From the IMG/VR virus record IMGVR_UViG_3300044490_000188, positions 1 through 20,009 of that record: 20,009 nucleotides of DNA; one strand, 5' to 3'. Shown one piece after another: positions 6,733 to 14,446 of the stretch. The notes under the pieces were generated by a model. It was not told the origin of the DNA. It ran no database searches and saw nothing but the letters and a program-made list of their open reading frames with translations. Made by a program: the position numbers and the translations under genes. This DNA comes from a virus. Numbering within the stretch: the stretch's first letter is position 1; the number at the start of each line of letters is the position of its first letter.

Positions 6733-8219
6733 GGTGGCACCGCCGCTTGGGCGCGTTGACTGTGACTGAAAGAACCAGCTTGTTTGCTTTGCTCTTGTGC
6801 GGCAGCATTCAAGTTCGCGGCGGCCTGATTCAACTGTCTGGCCGACGACTCCAAGGCACCGGCTGTCTCGCGTTCTCGCTGCCGTTGGATGGCTGTGATC
6901 CGCTTGCCGAGTGCGCCGACCTCCTCACCGGAAAATGTCTCAGCCGCTAAGCCCGCCGCTCCCGCGACCGCCTCCGGGGACCCACCCACGGACTTGACTG
7001 CCCACCCGACCCACTCGGCAACGGCTTGCGCTGGGGCGTCGCCACCGGCCATCTTGATGTCGGCCATGACCTGGTCGAGCGCCGCCTGCCGGAGTGCACT
7101 GCCGGTCTGATAGACGCCTTCATTGACGATTTCACGCCGGATGCGTGCCTGCTCAGCCGCAATCGAGGCCTGCGTCTGTCGACCAACTTCCGTGCTGGTG
7201 TCGACGGCTGCGGCTCGGGCTCTCGCCAGAGCGGACCGCGGAGTCTCTGCTGTCTGGATGGCCTCGTCAACCAGTCGCGTCAGCTCCTCGATAGTCGCCA
7301 GCTCTTCACCGACGACACGGAAAGCGGCGTTCAACTCATTGCTTTCGCCAAGAAAATCCTTGCGCCGCTCCTCGCCCGCCGCCTGCAATTCCTTCACGGC
7401 GCCCACAATGCCCTTGCCACCAAGTTCGCTGTCCAGAGCGATCTTGGCACCAAGTACCCTGATCCGGTCCGCAGCTGTTTCGCCAGATTTGAAGCGACTC
7501 GCGAGCACCGATTGTAGCGCCATTGTCTCCGCTGGCGCCGCACCAGCCGCTCCGGCGCCCTCGGCCGCACCAGGCAGATTCGCGGTGAGCTGCTCGAACG
7601 TCAGTCGACTTTGCGTCGCAGCGACCAAGGCCGCATTCACCGATTGCCGCGGTGTCAGGCCAGCACCTGGGAATAGTGCTGGAATCTGACCGGCCGCTTG
7701 AGCGGCAGACTCGGGGGCGACGACCCGCGCACTGGAAATGATCTCGCGAAAGAAGTCCTCAAACCCCTCGGAGCGCGCGGAGAACAATACGCGCCTGGTG
7801 ACCTCGCGTTCGACACCGTATTCCGCTGACGCCTGGTCGGCGATTGTCTCCAGTCGTTGGCGATCCGACGCATCCACCGAAACCTGCGTCAGCCGCCGGC
7901 GAGCGTCGTTCAACGTATCGAACGATCTGGTGGCGGACTCCGTTTCCTGCTGGTGATGGGCGATCACCTGGCGGGCCACGTTCACGGCCGCCGTCACCGA
8001 GACCCAACTGGCGACAGTTTGATTGATGGAGCTGACAAGTCGCTGCTGCGCTGCCGCCTGATTCTTGGCGGCCTTCTCGCCGTCATCGCCCGCCTTCTTG
8101 CCCGCGGAGCCGACCTTCTTGTAGCTGCCCTCCAGCTCCTTGGTCTGCGCGAGGATCTTCTGCTGTGCTCGCCAGAGCTTGGCCTCCTCCCCCGTCATGA
8201 CAACCGCGACTTCGGCCAT
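6729..8219 (-). CDS. Tape measure protein (short)
   Basis: A 496-residue protein, predominantly helical with long Ala, Glu, Gln and Arg-rich stretches. The N-terminal coiled-coil (EEAKLWRAQQKILAQTKELE) is followed by KKVGSAGKKAGDDGEKAAKN, a pattern typical of tail tape measure N-termini. The C-terminal region is again helical and Gln- and Ala-rich (RQLNQAAANLNAAAQEQSKQ). No transmembrane segment or lytic/peptidase domain is apparent, which is unusual, and the length is below many tape measures, implying a short tail. It lies immediately downstream of the frameshifting chaperone-like gene, the standard place for a tape measure. The ATG at 8219 was preferred over GTG at 8225; neither has a strong Shine-Dalgarno, and it likely depends on ribosomes ending at 8226 in the shifted frame. 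Confidence 0.8.
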   Translation of the reverse strand: MAEVAVVMTGEEAKLWRAQQKILAQTKELEGSYKKVGSAGKKAGDDGEKAAKNQAAAQQRLVSSINQTVASWVSVTAAVNVARQVIAHHQQETESATRSFDTLNDARRRLTQVSVDASDRQRLETIADQASAEYGVEREVTRRVLFSARSEGFEDFFREIISSARVVAPESAAQAAGQIPALFPGAGLTPRQSVNAALVAATQSRLTFEQLTANLPGAAEGAGAAGAAPAETMALQSVLASRFKSGETAADRIRVLGAKIALDSELGGKGIVGAVKELQAAGEERRKDFLGESNELNAAFRVVGEELATIEELTRLVDEAIQTAETPRSALARARAAAVDTSTEVGRQTQASIAAEQARIRREIVNEGVYQTGSALRQAALDQVMADIKMAGGDAPAQAVAEWVGWAVKSVGGSPEAVAGAAGLAAETFSGEEVGALGKRITAIQRQRERETAGALESSARQLNQAAANLNAAAQEQSKQAGSFSHSQRAQAAVPP

Positions 8220-8225
8220 GATCAC

Positions 8226-9082
8226 TCACGCGAAAATCGGTCCTAGTTCGTCGTAACGATGGAATCCGGCTGCGTACGCTCGCAGCTCGGCGACGGTGGG
8301 GTGATGGCGACTGACGCCCCCTCCATCGATAATTCGCCCCCAGAGACAGAAAGTGATCCACTGCGGGCCAATGCGGCACACTTTTTTTTTACCCACGCCC
8401 GCCAGGTGGCGACGTCCAGCAGTGCGTCCACGATCCGCTCGCGGATCTGCAGGTCGTAGATCCCCAGCAGGTCCAGCTCGCTGGCAGACACCCGGTAGTT
8501 CGCCTGCAGCGCGGCAATGGCCATATCGTTGATCGCGTCGAAGGTGAACCGCACGACGTCGCCGTCGTGGTGTGACTGCACGGCCTCCGCGAACGCCTGC
8601 TCGTAGGCACACACCCAGCGCCACAGCTGCTCATAGCGCGACTTGACAGCCCCCAGTTGCCACTGGCCATCGGCGGCCAGCGACAATCGTTGCGGCAGGC
8701 CGCAGACCGGATAACATTCGCCGTCGAACTCCTCCCAGCGGCGAGCCTTGGGTATCAGCCACTGGGAGCCGTCGTCACACGTGATCCATAGGCCGTCGAG
8801 CAGCTCCGGACGGGCGAGATCAGTTGGTGTCGGTCGCTCATCACGGTAGTAGCCGATCCAGGCGGACGAATGGGGAATCTGCCTCCAGTCCTGCTCGTGC
8901 TTGTGATAGCCGACTCGCTGGTCACCAGCCGCGATCACTACGCCGCTGCCATTGTCTGGACCGCCCAAACACTGCCGGGGAGTCAACTGGGCGTCGAAGG
9001 CGTAGCCCAGGCCCAGGGCTCGCACGTCGGCCAGCTTGATGTCCGGGCCACGCCCCGGCAGGTAGTAGAGGAAACCAGCCAC
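8226..9082 (-). CDS. Predicted -1 frameshift product of the chaperone gene (gpGT-type), 285 aa
   Basis: If ribosomes slip back one base on the A-run at 8382-8390, the first 234 residues are joined to a 51-residue tail. That tail starts VCRIGPQWITFCLWGR and ends VAELRAYAAGFHRYDELGPI plus FA. The shifted frame stays open to TGA at 8226-8228, six bases before the tape measure ATG at 8219. It reads more like a folded protein (VAELRAYAAGFHRYDE helix) than the zero-frame tail does. The direction of shift, -1, matches lambda G/GT and most siphovirus examples. The shifted C-terminus would correspond to the T domain that contacts tail tube subunits. Sequence supports the site and open frame; use in the cell is predicted. 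Confidence 0.65.
8243..9082 (-). CDS. Tail assembly chaperone-like protein, unshifted product (gpG-type)
   Basis: A 279-residue protein beginning MAGFLYYLPGRGPDIKLADV. Its first ~120 residues (GLGYAFDAQLTPRQCLGG, GYHKHEQDWRQIPHSSAWIG, DLARPELLDGLWITCDDGSQ, WLIPKARRWEEFDGE) resemble a protein commonly found ahead of the tape measure in planctomycete prophages. The second half is helical. The GTG at 9082 has GGAG 7 nt upstream. Near the end, codons GTA AAA AAA AAG form a slippery run, after which the zero frame continues for 45 mostly low-complexity residues (SLSVSGGELSMEG...). The location between the tail tube and tape measure genes and the frameshift signal support an assembly chaperone like lambda gpG. 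The role is inferred; homology to gpG itself is not evident. Confidence 0.75.
   Translation of the reverse strand: MAGFLYYLPGRGPDIKLADVRALGLGYAFDAQLTPRQCLGGPDNGSGVVIAAGDQRVGYHKHEQDWRQIPHSSAWIGYYRDERPTPTDLARPELLDGLWITCDDGSQWLIPKARRWEEFDGECYPVCGLPQRLSLAADGQWQLGAVKSRYEQLWRWVCAYEQAFAEAVQSHHDGDVVRFTFDAINDMAIAALQANYRVSASELDLLGIYDLQIRERIVDALLDVATWRAWVKKKCAALARSGSLSVSGGELSMEGASVAITPPSPSCERTQPDSIVTTN
8381..8391 (-). promoter_or_regulatory. Slippery sequence for programmed -1 ribosomal frameshifting
   Basis: On the - strand the sequence reads GTA AAA AAA AAG in the zero frame, a run of nine A residues followed by G. This contains the in-frame heptamer A AAA AAG, the same slippery heptamer as E. coli dnaX. 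It lies about 140 bases before the end of the chaperone-like gene, and the -1 frame continues open to the start of the tape measure gene. A downstream stimulatory hairpin was not identified with certainty. Confidence 0.7.
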
Positions 9083-9086
9083 ACAC

Positions 9087-9296
9087 TCACTCCGTCTGCT
9101 CTGCGTCCGCCAGATCCGCTCGTCCGCGATCCGCCATCCGATCCGCTACCGCGTCCAGCACGGCCTGCAGCTCGTCGCCGGTCTCGCACGCGGCGATCGC
9201 CTGCTGTTCGTCCGGCGTGCACCGTCTGGCGAACGCGGCCGCTGCCGACTTTCCCAGGCCGCGCATGCGGCACAGGATTTCTACTGCTTCTTCCAT
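9087..9296 (-). CDS. Small acidic hypothetical protein ahead of the chaperone gene
   Basis: A 69-residue, helical, acidic protein (MEEAVEILCRMRGLGKSAAA...), ending DRGRADLADAEQTE. The ATG at 9296 has GAGAGGG about 5 nt upstream, a good ribosome site. The in-frame start at 9350 would overlap the tail tube gene and lacks support. It is placed between the tail tube gene and the frameshifting chaperone gene, so it may also be part of the tail assembly set. No family recognised. Confidence 0.65.
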   Translation of the reverse strand: MEEAVEILCRMRGLGKSAAAAFARRCTPDEQQAIAACETGDELQAVLDAVADRMADRGRADLADAEQTE

Positions 9297-9309
9297 GTCA
9301 CCCTCTCGC

Positions 9310-10248
9310 TCAAGTAATCGCCGTGGCCGTGTTGATGACGATCGGCGCATTGGTGCCGTCGTAAGCCACGGTCATCTCCAGTTCGATCTGGGCCGGATTG
9401 TCGCCCTGGTCGTCGAATGGATTGGTGATGACGGCCAGGCCCGCCGCCGCCAGGGAGATGTGCTCCGCCGTGCCGTTGGCGACAAATCCAGTAGCGCCCG
9501 TCGAACGCTTCCGCAGGTAGAGTTTCGTGTTGGCCTGCGTGAACACCAGGCCCGTTCGCGGCACGTTGGTGGACTTGAGCCACTCGATGTTGCTGCCCAC
9601 CAAGCGGATCTTGGGTTCGATCGCCCGGATCATGCAGTGCGTGTCGTACAGGTCGCTGTCGGTCGACTGGGCTTGGGCCATGACGCCGAAGTCGACTTCC
9701 AGCCGGATGATTTGCGCGATGGCAATCGAGCCGATGGTCACCTGCCCCAGTGTGAACCGCTCGTTGTCCGTGGGCGCGGTGGGCAGGGCGGACGTGTCGG
9801 TTTCGACGATGGGATCGTTTGAACCGTCATAGGTCGGCAGGATCGCGTACTCCAGCTCCGCGTCCCCACGGTGCTCGCACGTGAGTCGCACGGGGTAGAC
9901 AAGTCCCTCGGTGATGTTGTACTTGCGGTGCACGGAGCCCGCCGCCGCGAGCGCGCCCTCGGTGAATTTCTGCGCGAACAGATTGATGCCGGTGTACGTC
10001 AACGCCAGGCCGGTCAGTCCAATCTGATCGAGCGCGTCCTGCAGACAGACCGTGCGGAAGGTGGGCCGGGGCGCGTGCGAATAGGCCGCGATGTACCGCG
10101 GATAGACGTCCCCGCCCGTGCGCGTCGCGCGGACGTCCCACTCGTCCGGCACACTCACGTTCGTGATGCCCGCCAGATTCACGGGCACCGAGGGAGTGAG
10201 AACGTCGATCTGCACGGCGTAACGACCGTGAACTTGAGCGATAGTCAT
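9310..10248 (-). CDS. Major tail tube protein (probable)
   Basis: A 312-residue beta-rich protein between the tail-completion-like gene and the chaperone/tape measure genes, the usual place of the tail tube subunit. Strand-like segments include YAVQIDVLTPSVPVNLAGI, ELEYAILPTYDGSNDP, GSIAIAQIIRLEVDFGVMAQ, PKIRLVGSNIEWL and IELEMTVAYDGTNAPIVINT. A short motif is repeated: YDGSNDPIVETDT near residue 140 and YDGTNAPIVINTAT at the C-terminus. The ATG at 10248 has TAGGAG at 8 nt, overlapping the previous stop codon. The length exceeds that of single-domain tube proteins, suggesting an extra domain. Function is inferred from location and fold-like pattern. Confidence 0.7.
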   Translation of the reverse strand: MTIAQVHGRYAVQIDVLTPSVPVNLAGITNVSVPDEWDVRATRTGGDVYPRYIAAYSHAPRPTFRTVCLQDALDQIGLTGLALTYTGINLFAQKFTEGALAAAGSVHRKYNITEGLVYPVRLTCEHRGDAELEYAILPTYDGSNDPIVETDTSALPTAPTDNERFTLGQVTIGSIAIAQIIRLEVDFGVMAQAQSTDSDLYDTHCMIRAIEPKIRLVGSNIEWLKSTNVPRTGLVFTQANTKLYLRKRSTGATGFVANGTAEHISLAAAGLAVITNPFDDQGDNPAQIELEMTVAYDGTNAPIVINTATAIT

Positions 10249-10259
10249 GTGCCCGACTC

Positions 10260-10763
10260 CTACGCTAGTTTCTTGGTTTCCGTGGTTTTGATCCGTGCCA
10301 ATCGCTGGTGCACCTGCCGATCGGCGCGGGCAATGATCAGCTGTTCCTCGCGCGGGCTGATCCGCGTCAGTTCGTCCCGCATGCGGATGCGGCTCTTGGG
10401 ATGCTTGAGGTTGAATTTCCGGGGCAGAACCACCCGCACCCGTTTGCTGGTGGCCCGCACGTCCCGCATCCGGGAGAGCCGCTCGCCTTCGCCCGTGTAG
10501 ACCAGCGGCCTGGTGTGGCCAAAGCGGGCGAACTTGCGGCCCGTGTAACTACGACGCCAGCCCTTCGAGCCGCGCGGCAGGCCCTCGCCCTTGCGCTGGT
10601 AGTAGCCGTATTCCTGCGCCCCGGCCTCGGTGAAGTGCTTGGCACGAAACTGACGATGCCAGTATTCGCCCGCGTCGCGGAAGACCGGCTCCGCGACCTC
10701 CGTGTTCCAGTCCCGGCGACGGAGCGGGTGGGCGCCTCGGTAGTGCACCTCGATGCCGAGCAT
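10260..10763 (-). CDS. Tail completion / head-tail connector protein (probable)
   Basis: A 167-residue, highly basic protein. Visible segments are VAEPVFRDAGEYWHRQF, KHFTEAGAQEYGYYQRKGEG, SYTGRKFARFGHTRPLVYTG and RMRDELTRISPREEQLIIAR. The PLVYTGEGERLSR element followed by a DELT-x-x-x-x-x-EE tail is a pattern I associate with tail-completion (gpZ or HK97 gp10-like) proteins of planctomycete phages. The ATG at 10763 overlaps the upstream stop by one base (TAATG); the longer start at 10778 is disfavoured. It lies between the tail-terminator-like and tail tube genes, as expected for a neck component. Confidence 0.65.
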   Translation of the reverse strand: MLGIEVHYRGAHPLRRRDWNTEVAEPVFRDAGEYWHRQFRAKHFTEAGAQEYGYYQRKGEGLPRGSKGWRRSYTGRKFARFGHTRPLVYTGEGERLSRMRDVRATSKRVRVVLPRKFNLKHPKSRIRMRDELTRISPREEQLIIARADRQVHQRLARIKTTETKKLA

Positions 10764-11344
10764 TAGCCCATCCCCCATTCGATCGCCAGATCGACCGCCA
10801 GGAAATCACCGCGGGCCGTGCGCTGATCTTCGTCAGCGCGGTAGAGTTCACTGACCTCATGACGACGTGCTGCCAGGTAATCACTGCCACCACCGGCGAG
10901 ATCCAACAGGCCCTTGAAGCTGGCGTCGTCCGTCGACTCCCGCCGCAGGATCTTGCCAACCGAGTTGGCAAACTGCATCAACGCTTCGTCAGGATGGAGG
11001 AGGTCGTTTTCCGTATCGTAGTTTTCCTCGAGATGCAGCCAGAGCGTTCCTGACTGGAGATAATCCCATGAACCGGCACTCGTGGCGCGGTGTTCGAACA
11101 CATTGGCCACGCCCGGCCAGAAGTCGACCACCGCGAAAGGCCGGTACGTCGCCCAGACGCTGGCGGCGTGCGCGTCCGCAGTCAGTGCCGGAGCCGGCAC
11201 GTCGAAATAGTAGATCCGTGCCAGGGCCTGAGCTTGTGTCGAGGCGCCGCACCAGGTGCGAAACTGCGTGCAGTCCGCCAGCGTCGACCGCAGCGCTTGT
11301 AGCTGCTTCGAGAGGACCCCGATCGGTGTGCTGGTGACGGTCAT
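10763..11344 (-). CDS. Neck protein, tail-terminator-like (tentative)
   Basis: A 193-residue protein starting MTVTSTPIGVLSKQLQALRS. An N-terminal helix (LSKQLQALRSTLADC) is followed by strands (ALARIYYFDVPAPAL, RPFAVVDFWPGVANV, SGTLWLHLEENYDTE) and a C-terminal beta segment FLAVDLAIEWGMG. The layout, small size and position between a head-closure-like and a tail-completion-like gene fit a tail terminator that caps the tube, but I do not see a specific diagnostic motif. The ATG at 11344 overlaps the preceding stop by four bases (ATGA). Confidence 0.6.
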   Translation of the reverse strand: MTVTSTPIGVLSKQLQALRSTLADCTQFRTWCGASTQAQALARIYYFDVPAPALTADAHAASVWATYRPFAVVDFWPGVANVFEHRATSAGSWDYLQSGTLWLHLEENYDTENDLLHPDEALMQFANSVGKILRRESTDDASFKGLLDLAGGGSDYLAARRHEVSELYRADEDQRTARGDFLAVDLAIEWGMG

Positions 11345-11715
11345 CGACGCGTGGGACCTGGTGCTCGGTTTCTGTCCATCGGTTCCGGTCGCACAAGCTG
11401 CAATTGCCAGGCATTGCCCGGCAGACTAACGATCTTCTCTATCGCGTAAGACACGGAACTGATGGTCACCGTGTCTTTCAGGTTGGGACTGGCGATGCCG
11501 CCATAAGTGGACGACGTATCAGCCGAGATCACGACGTCTCGCTTGCGTACCTTGGTGCGGCGATCGCCTTCGATTTCCGTCTCGGCCCGCTCGCCGTCCA
11601 CCACGCCCGTAAGTGTTGTTGAGACGCCCGCCGCGGTGACGTAGGTCAACGACGACCCGAAGGCCTCGCAGAGCAGCTCCGCGCCCGCCTCCAGATCGTT
11701 GTCATAGAGCGCCAT
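11341..11715 (-). CDS. Head-closure / head-tail joining protein (gpFII-like, probable)
   Basis: A 124-residue beta-rich protein (MALYDNDLEAGAELLCEAFG...). SSLTYVTAAGVSTTLTGVVD, RRTKVRKRDVVISADT and ISSVSYAIEKIVSLPGNAW show the small-barrel pattern of head closure or gpFII-like connector proteins, including the G-x-x-Y-x-I-x-x-I element near the end. The ATG at 11715 was chosen over an upstream GTG (11727) because GGGGTG lies at suitable distance. It follows the decoration gene after a 93-nt gap that holds a strong hairpin, and starts a closely coupled connector cluster. Confidence 0.65.
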   Translation of the reverse strand: MALYDNDLEAGAELLCEAFGSSLTYVTAAGVSTTLTGVVDGERAETEIEGDRRTKVRKRDVVISADTSSTYGGIASPNLKDTVTISSVSYAIEKIVSLPGNAWQLQLVRPEPMDRNRAPGPTRR

Positions 11716-11732
11716 GCAACACCCCACACTAA

Positions 11733-11781
11733 GCCGAGAAGGGGGCCGCCGGCTGGTATGCGGCGGCCCCTGGCGCTCGGC
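11733..11781 (-). other. Strong composite stem-loop between decoration and head-closure genes
   Basis: A perfect 10-bp GC-only inverted repeat (ggggccgccg at 11742-11751 and cggcggcccc at 11761-11770) has a 9-nt loop. It is extended by outer arms gccgag (11733-11738) and ctcggc (11776-11781) with small internal bulges. On the - strand no T-run follows, so it is not a classical intrinsic terminator. It may act as an mRNA-stability or attenuating structure separating highly expressed capsid genes from connector genes. The rest of the 11716-11808 gap holds only the ribosome site of the next gene. Confidence 0.6.
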
Positions 11782-11808
11782 GAGTCACGGAGTAGGCCAA
11801 CCCGGCGA

Positions 11809-12771
11809 TCAGATGTCGGGCGTGATCCGCACTTCCAGCTTGTCCAACCGCACTTCGCCCGGACTGTCGTTGGAGGATTTCTCCAAATGGAACAGCGCCT
11901 TGAGCGGGCCAGTGCCGGCGGCCAACGTAAACACCGTCGCCGGCAGTCGATTGACGCCGTTGACATACAACTGGATGTCGGTGTGATCACGGCCGTCGAA
12001 TACGATGTGCACGGGCGTGCCCACGGCCCAGTCCACGGTCGTGTCCGTGGCGTTGACTTCGGTCGTCCCATCGTCGGACTCGGCATCCAGGTTGAGATCC
12101 GCACCCATGTCGAAATGGGCGAAGACGGATTCCGTGATGGAGTCCGCGTCGCTGGCATGCGTGGCATTGGCCACACCCACGTTGAGATCACCAACGTCCG
12201 CGTCCGCGTTGGTCAACACCGTCACGATCGCCTCCAAGATCCAGTTGGCGTTGATCGGGAACGATCGATCGGACAGCAGGTCCTCTTTCTGCGCCTCGGC
12301 TGTCGCCGAAAAACCGGCGTAAAACGCGGCACCCAACTGCTTGCCGTACGGCGTGCCGGCAGTCAGCACGGGCACATTCGTGAATCCGGCTCTCGTTAGC
12401 GAAATGATCGCGTGGGAGCGGACGTTCAGATCCACGGTCACCGTCGCATCGCCGCTGGCCGCATCCGCGACAGCCACGCCGACGATAAAGTCCTTGTCGT
12501 CGGTCAATACCGGAATCGTGGCCGTGTTCGCGGAGTGATCCCATTTCACCTCGCCACCCTGCACAATCACGATACTGGCGGTCTTGAGCAGCTTGACCTG
12601 CCCCTGGACCTTCACGGAGGCCTTCTCGCCGGACACCAGCGCCCGGAGCGATTCAACGACACCAGCGCGCCCATCGGGCAACTGGATCACCTCGCCGCCA
12701 GAGTAACCGGCGGACGGAACCGTCACGATGACGCTCGATTCATCGTGATAGGTTGTTGCTTCAGCGGTCAT
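11809..12771 (-). CDS. Capsid decoration protein with C-terminal lectin-like domain
   Basis: A 320-residue protein. Residues about 23-118 (GGEVIQLPDGRAGVVESLRA, IVGVAVADAASGDATVTVDL) match the DUF2190-type capsid cement pattern. In that pattern a small beta domain carries G-x-x-V-x-L, D-G-x-A-G and G-V-A-x-x-D-A-A-S-G-D. Residues about 145-317 form a second beta domain with FPINANWILEAIVTVLTNA, GTPVHIVFDGRDHTDIQLYV-NGVNR and VRLDKLEVRI, the H-I-V-F-D-G...L-Y-V-N-G pattern of concanavalin/LamG-like jelly rolls. It follows the major capsid gene by 70 nt, as expected for a decoration protein. The extra domain may display a binding surface on the capsid. The ATG at 12771 has GGAG 8 nt upstream. 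Domain calls are from pattern. Confidence 0.7.
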   Translation of the reverse strand: MTAEATTYHDESSVIVTVPSAGYSGGEVIQLPDGRAGVVESLRALVSGEKASVKVQGQVKLLKTASIVIVQGGEVKWDHSANTATIPVLTDDKDFIVGVAVADAASGDATVTVDLNVRSHAIISLTRAGFTNVPVLTAGTPYGKQLGAAFYAGFSATAEAQKEDLLSDRSFPINANWILEAIVTVLTNADADVGDLNVGVANATHASDADSITESVFAHFDMGADLNLDAESDDGTTEVNATDTTVDWAVGTPVHIVFDGRDHTDIQLYVNGVNRLPATVFTLAAGTGPLKALFHLEKSSNDSPGEVRLDKLEVRITPDI

Positions 12772-12841
12772 GTTTGTTTCTCCGATTCAGTTCGTTTGCT
12801 TGTCTATGGAAACGTCACCTCGTGCGTTGACTCAGTTCACA

Positions 12842-14446
12842 TCACGCAGCGCCGGTCGATTTGACGAGTGCCCGGAAATCGAGCGCCTTGGCTCCGATGT
12901 CCATGTTCACATCCCAGCCCAGGCCCCACTGCCCCTTGTCCAGCACAAACGAACGGATCTGGGGAGCCCGGCCCGTGCCGCGCAAGTAGCCCACCTCGAT
13001 CGTCTTGGCACCGTTCTCGCCAGGACGAGCGGCCATGAAGTAATTGGTGGCCGTCCCGGTGTAGGCCGTCCCGGACGCCGGATCCGTCACGCCCGTGGCA
13101 CCGATGCGGTCGTCTGCCACGATCTGCAGCATTAGGTCCGACACCGGGTTCAGGTCACCCTCGGAGCTGTAACGGAAGGCCGAGGCACAGATGATCTGAG
13201 CCGTGAACAGCAGATCCTGCGGTACGATCAAGAACCGCGGACGCAGATTGAGCGGCCTGGTTCTGATACGCTGCTTGGCCATCATCTGAATGACGGCCTG
13301 AACATAAGCCGCCGACATGGCGCCACCGGAGTGCAGGTTCGCGTGACCACCGGATGTGGTGGTGGCCGTGGCGTTGAACAGTGCGCCCGATGTGGCGGTC
13401 AGAGTCGCATTGGCCAGCAGGATGGCATAGACCAGATCCGGCCGCAGCGCCCGGGCGGCGTTGCCGATTTCCGCCGGGGTGCTACCTTCGATCGCCCCGA
13501 AGCGGTCGTCAATGATGTCCTGCTCGTCGACCACGAACTGGCCGGCGTAACGGGCGATGCGGTAGGACTCATAGCTGTCGCTTTGATCCAGGTGTTCCGC
13601 CGTTCCCCCGCGGCGATGCCGTGTCAGCGTCTGGAACTTGCCCATCGCCGCCCGCTCATTGCTCTGGAAGTTCGGCACGTCCGCGTCACTGCACCAGCCC
13701 GCTGTCGTGTCCGTCGCCTCGGTGTACGCGGCCACCAGCGCCGCTGAGACGTTGGTGGTGAAGATGGCCGAGAGCGTTCCACCGGACACAGCCGCGCGAA
13801 TGCACTCCCCGCGCGAGGCTGGAATCCGCCCCGTGTCAATGCGGCACGCCTCGCGGCAGAAGTCCACGAGGGACAGGTCCCGCCACTGCCAGCCCAGATC
13901 GGCGGCCCGTTCGAGTGCCTCGTCCCGCTGACCTTCGCGCCGCGGACGATAGCAGCCGTCCACGTACCGGGCGTGTTGGCGCACCGGATCCAGTCCGTGG
14001 CGGATCATCAAGGCCGCCCCCAAGGTCTCGCGAGTGCAGTCCGCGTCGTGACTACGCAGGTGAATGGCTGGGCCTGTCGGCGGCAGGCGATTCTGACGCA
14101 CGGAGGCGAGGAACTCGCGTGCCGCCCGGGCCGTATCCCAACCCTCATTGACCGCTCGCTGCCGCACCACTTCCGATACGTCCGCCCCCGCCATTTCCAC
14201 GATCTGCCGCACGCGATCCCGCTCCGCGGCGATCGCCCGTTCCGCCACCTGCTCCGCTGTCGGTGGCGTCGCGTCGCTCGGTGGCGGATCGTCGTCAGCA
14301 CCGGCGTCCCGTGTGGCTGCCGCCGCTTCGTCGGCCTGTGCTCGCTGGCCCGCATCCAGACCCTCATAGAAGGACTGGGCTTCATCTTCGGTGGCTTCGG
14401 AACGAAGCCCGATCGTTTCCAAGTACGCTCGAAGTCTGGGATTCAC
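12842..14446 (-). CDS. Predicted nested in-frame product: scaffold-capsid protein without protease (534 aa)
   Basis: Inside the fusion ORF, codon 193 is GTG at plus positions 14444-14446, preceded by GAAAGGAGATTCAC with AGGAG exactly 6 nt before the GTG. From here translation would begin MNPRLRAYLETIGLRS and run through the scaffold-like helices into the capsid domain. The downstream residues look like a natural N-terminus of a stand-alone planctomycete-phage capsid gene. The layout parallels lambda, where an in-frame internal start inside the protease gene yields scaffold. The sequence supports the ribosome site and frame; expression is predicted only. Confidence 0.55.
   Translation of the reverse strand: MNPRLRAYLETIGLRSEATEDEAQSFYEGLDAGQRAQADEAAAATRDAGADDDPPPSDATPPTAEQVAERAIAAERDRVRQIVEMAGADVSEVVRQRAVNEGWDTARAAREFLASVRQNRLPPTGPAIHLRSHDADCTRETLGAALMIRHGLDPVRQHARYVDGCYRPRREGQRDEALERAADLGWQWRDLSLVDFCREACRIDTGRIPASRGECIRAAVSGGTLSAIFTTNVSAALVAAYTEATDTTAGWCSDADVPNFQSNERAAMGKFQTLTRHRRGGTAEHLDQSDSYESYRIARYAGQFVVDEQDIIDDRFGAIEGSTPAEIGNAARALRPDLVYAILLANATLTATSGALFNATATTTSGGHANLHSGGAMSAAYVQAVIQMMAKQRIRTRPLNLRPRFLIVPQDLLFTAQIICASAFRYSSEGDLNPVSDLMLQIVADDRIGATGVTDPASGTAYTGTATNYFMAARPGENGAKTIEVGYLRGTGRAPQIRSFVLDKGQWGLGWDVNMDIGAKALDFRALVKSTGAA

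Noticed and set aside
12772-12841. Near-repeat GAACTGAGTC / GAACTGAATC in the gap after the capsid gene
   Set aside because: Only 9 of 10 bases match over a short span; no promoter, hairpin or known site is formed, so it was not called as a regulatory repeat.
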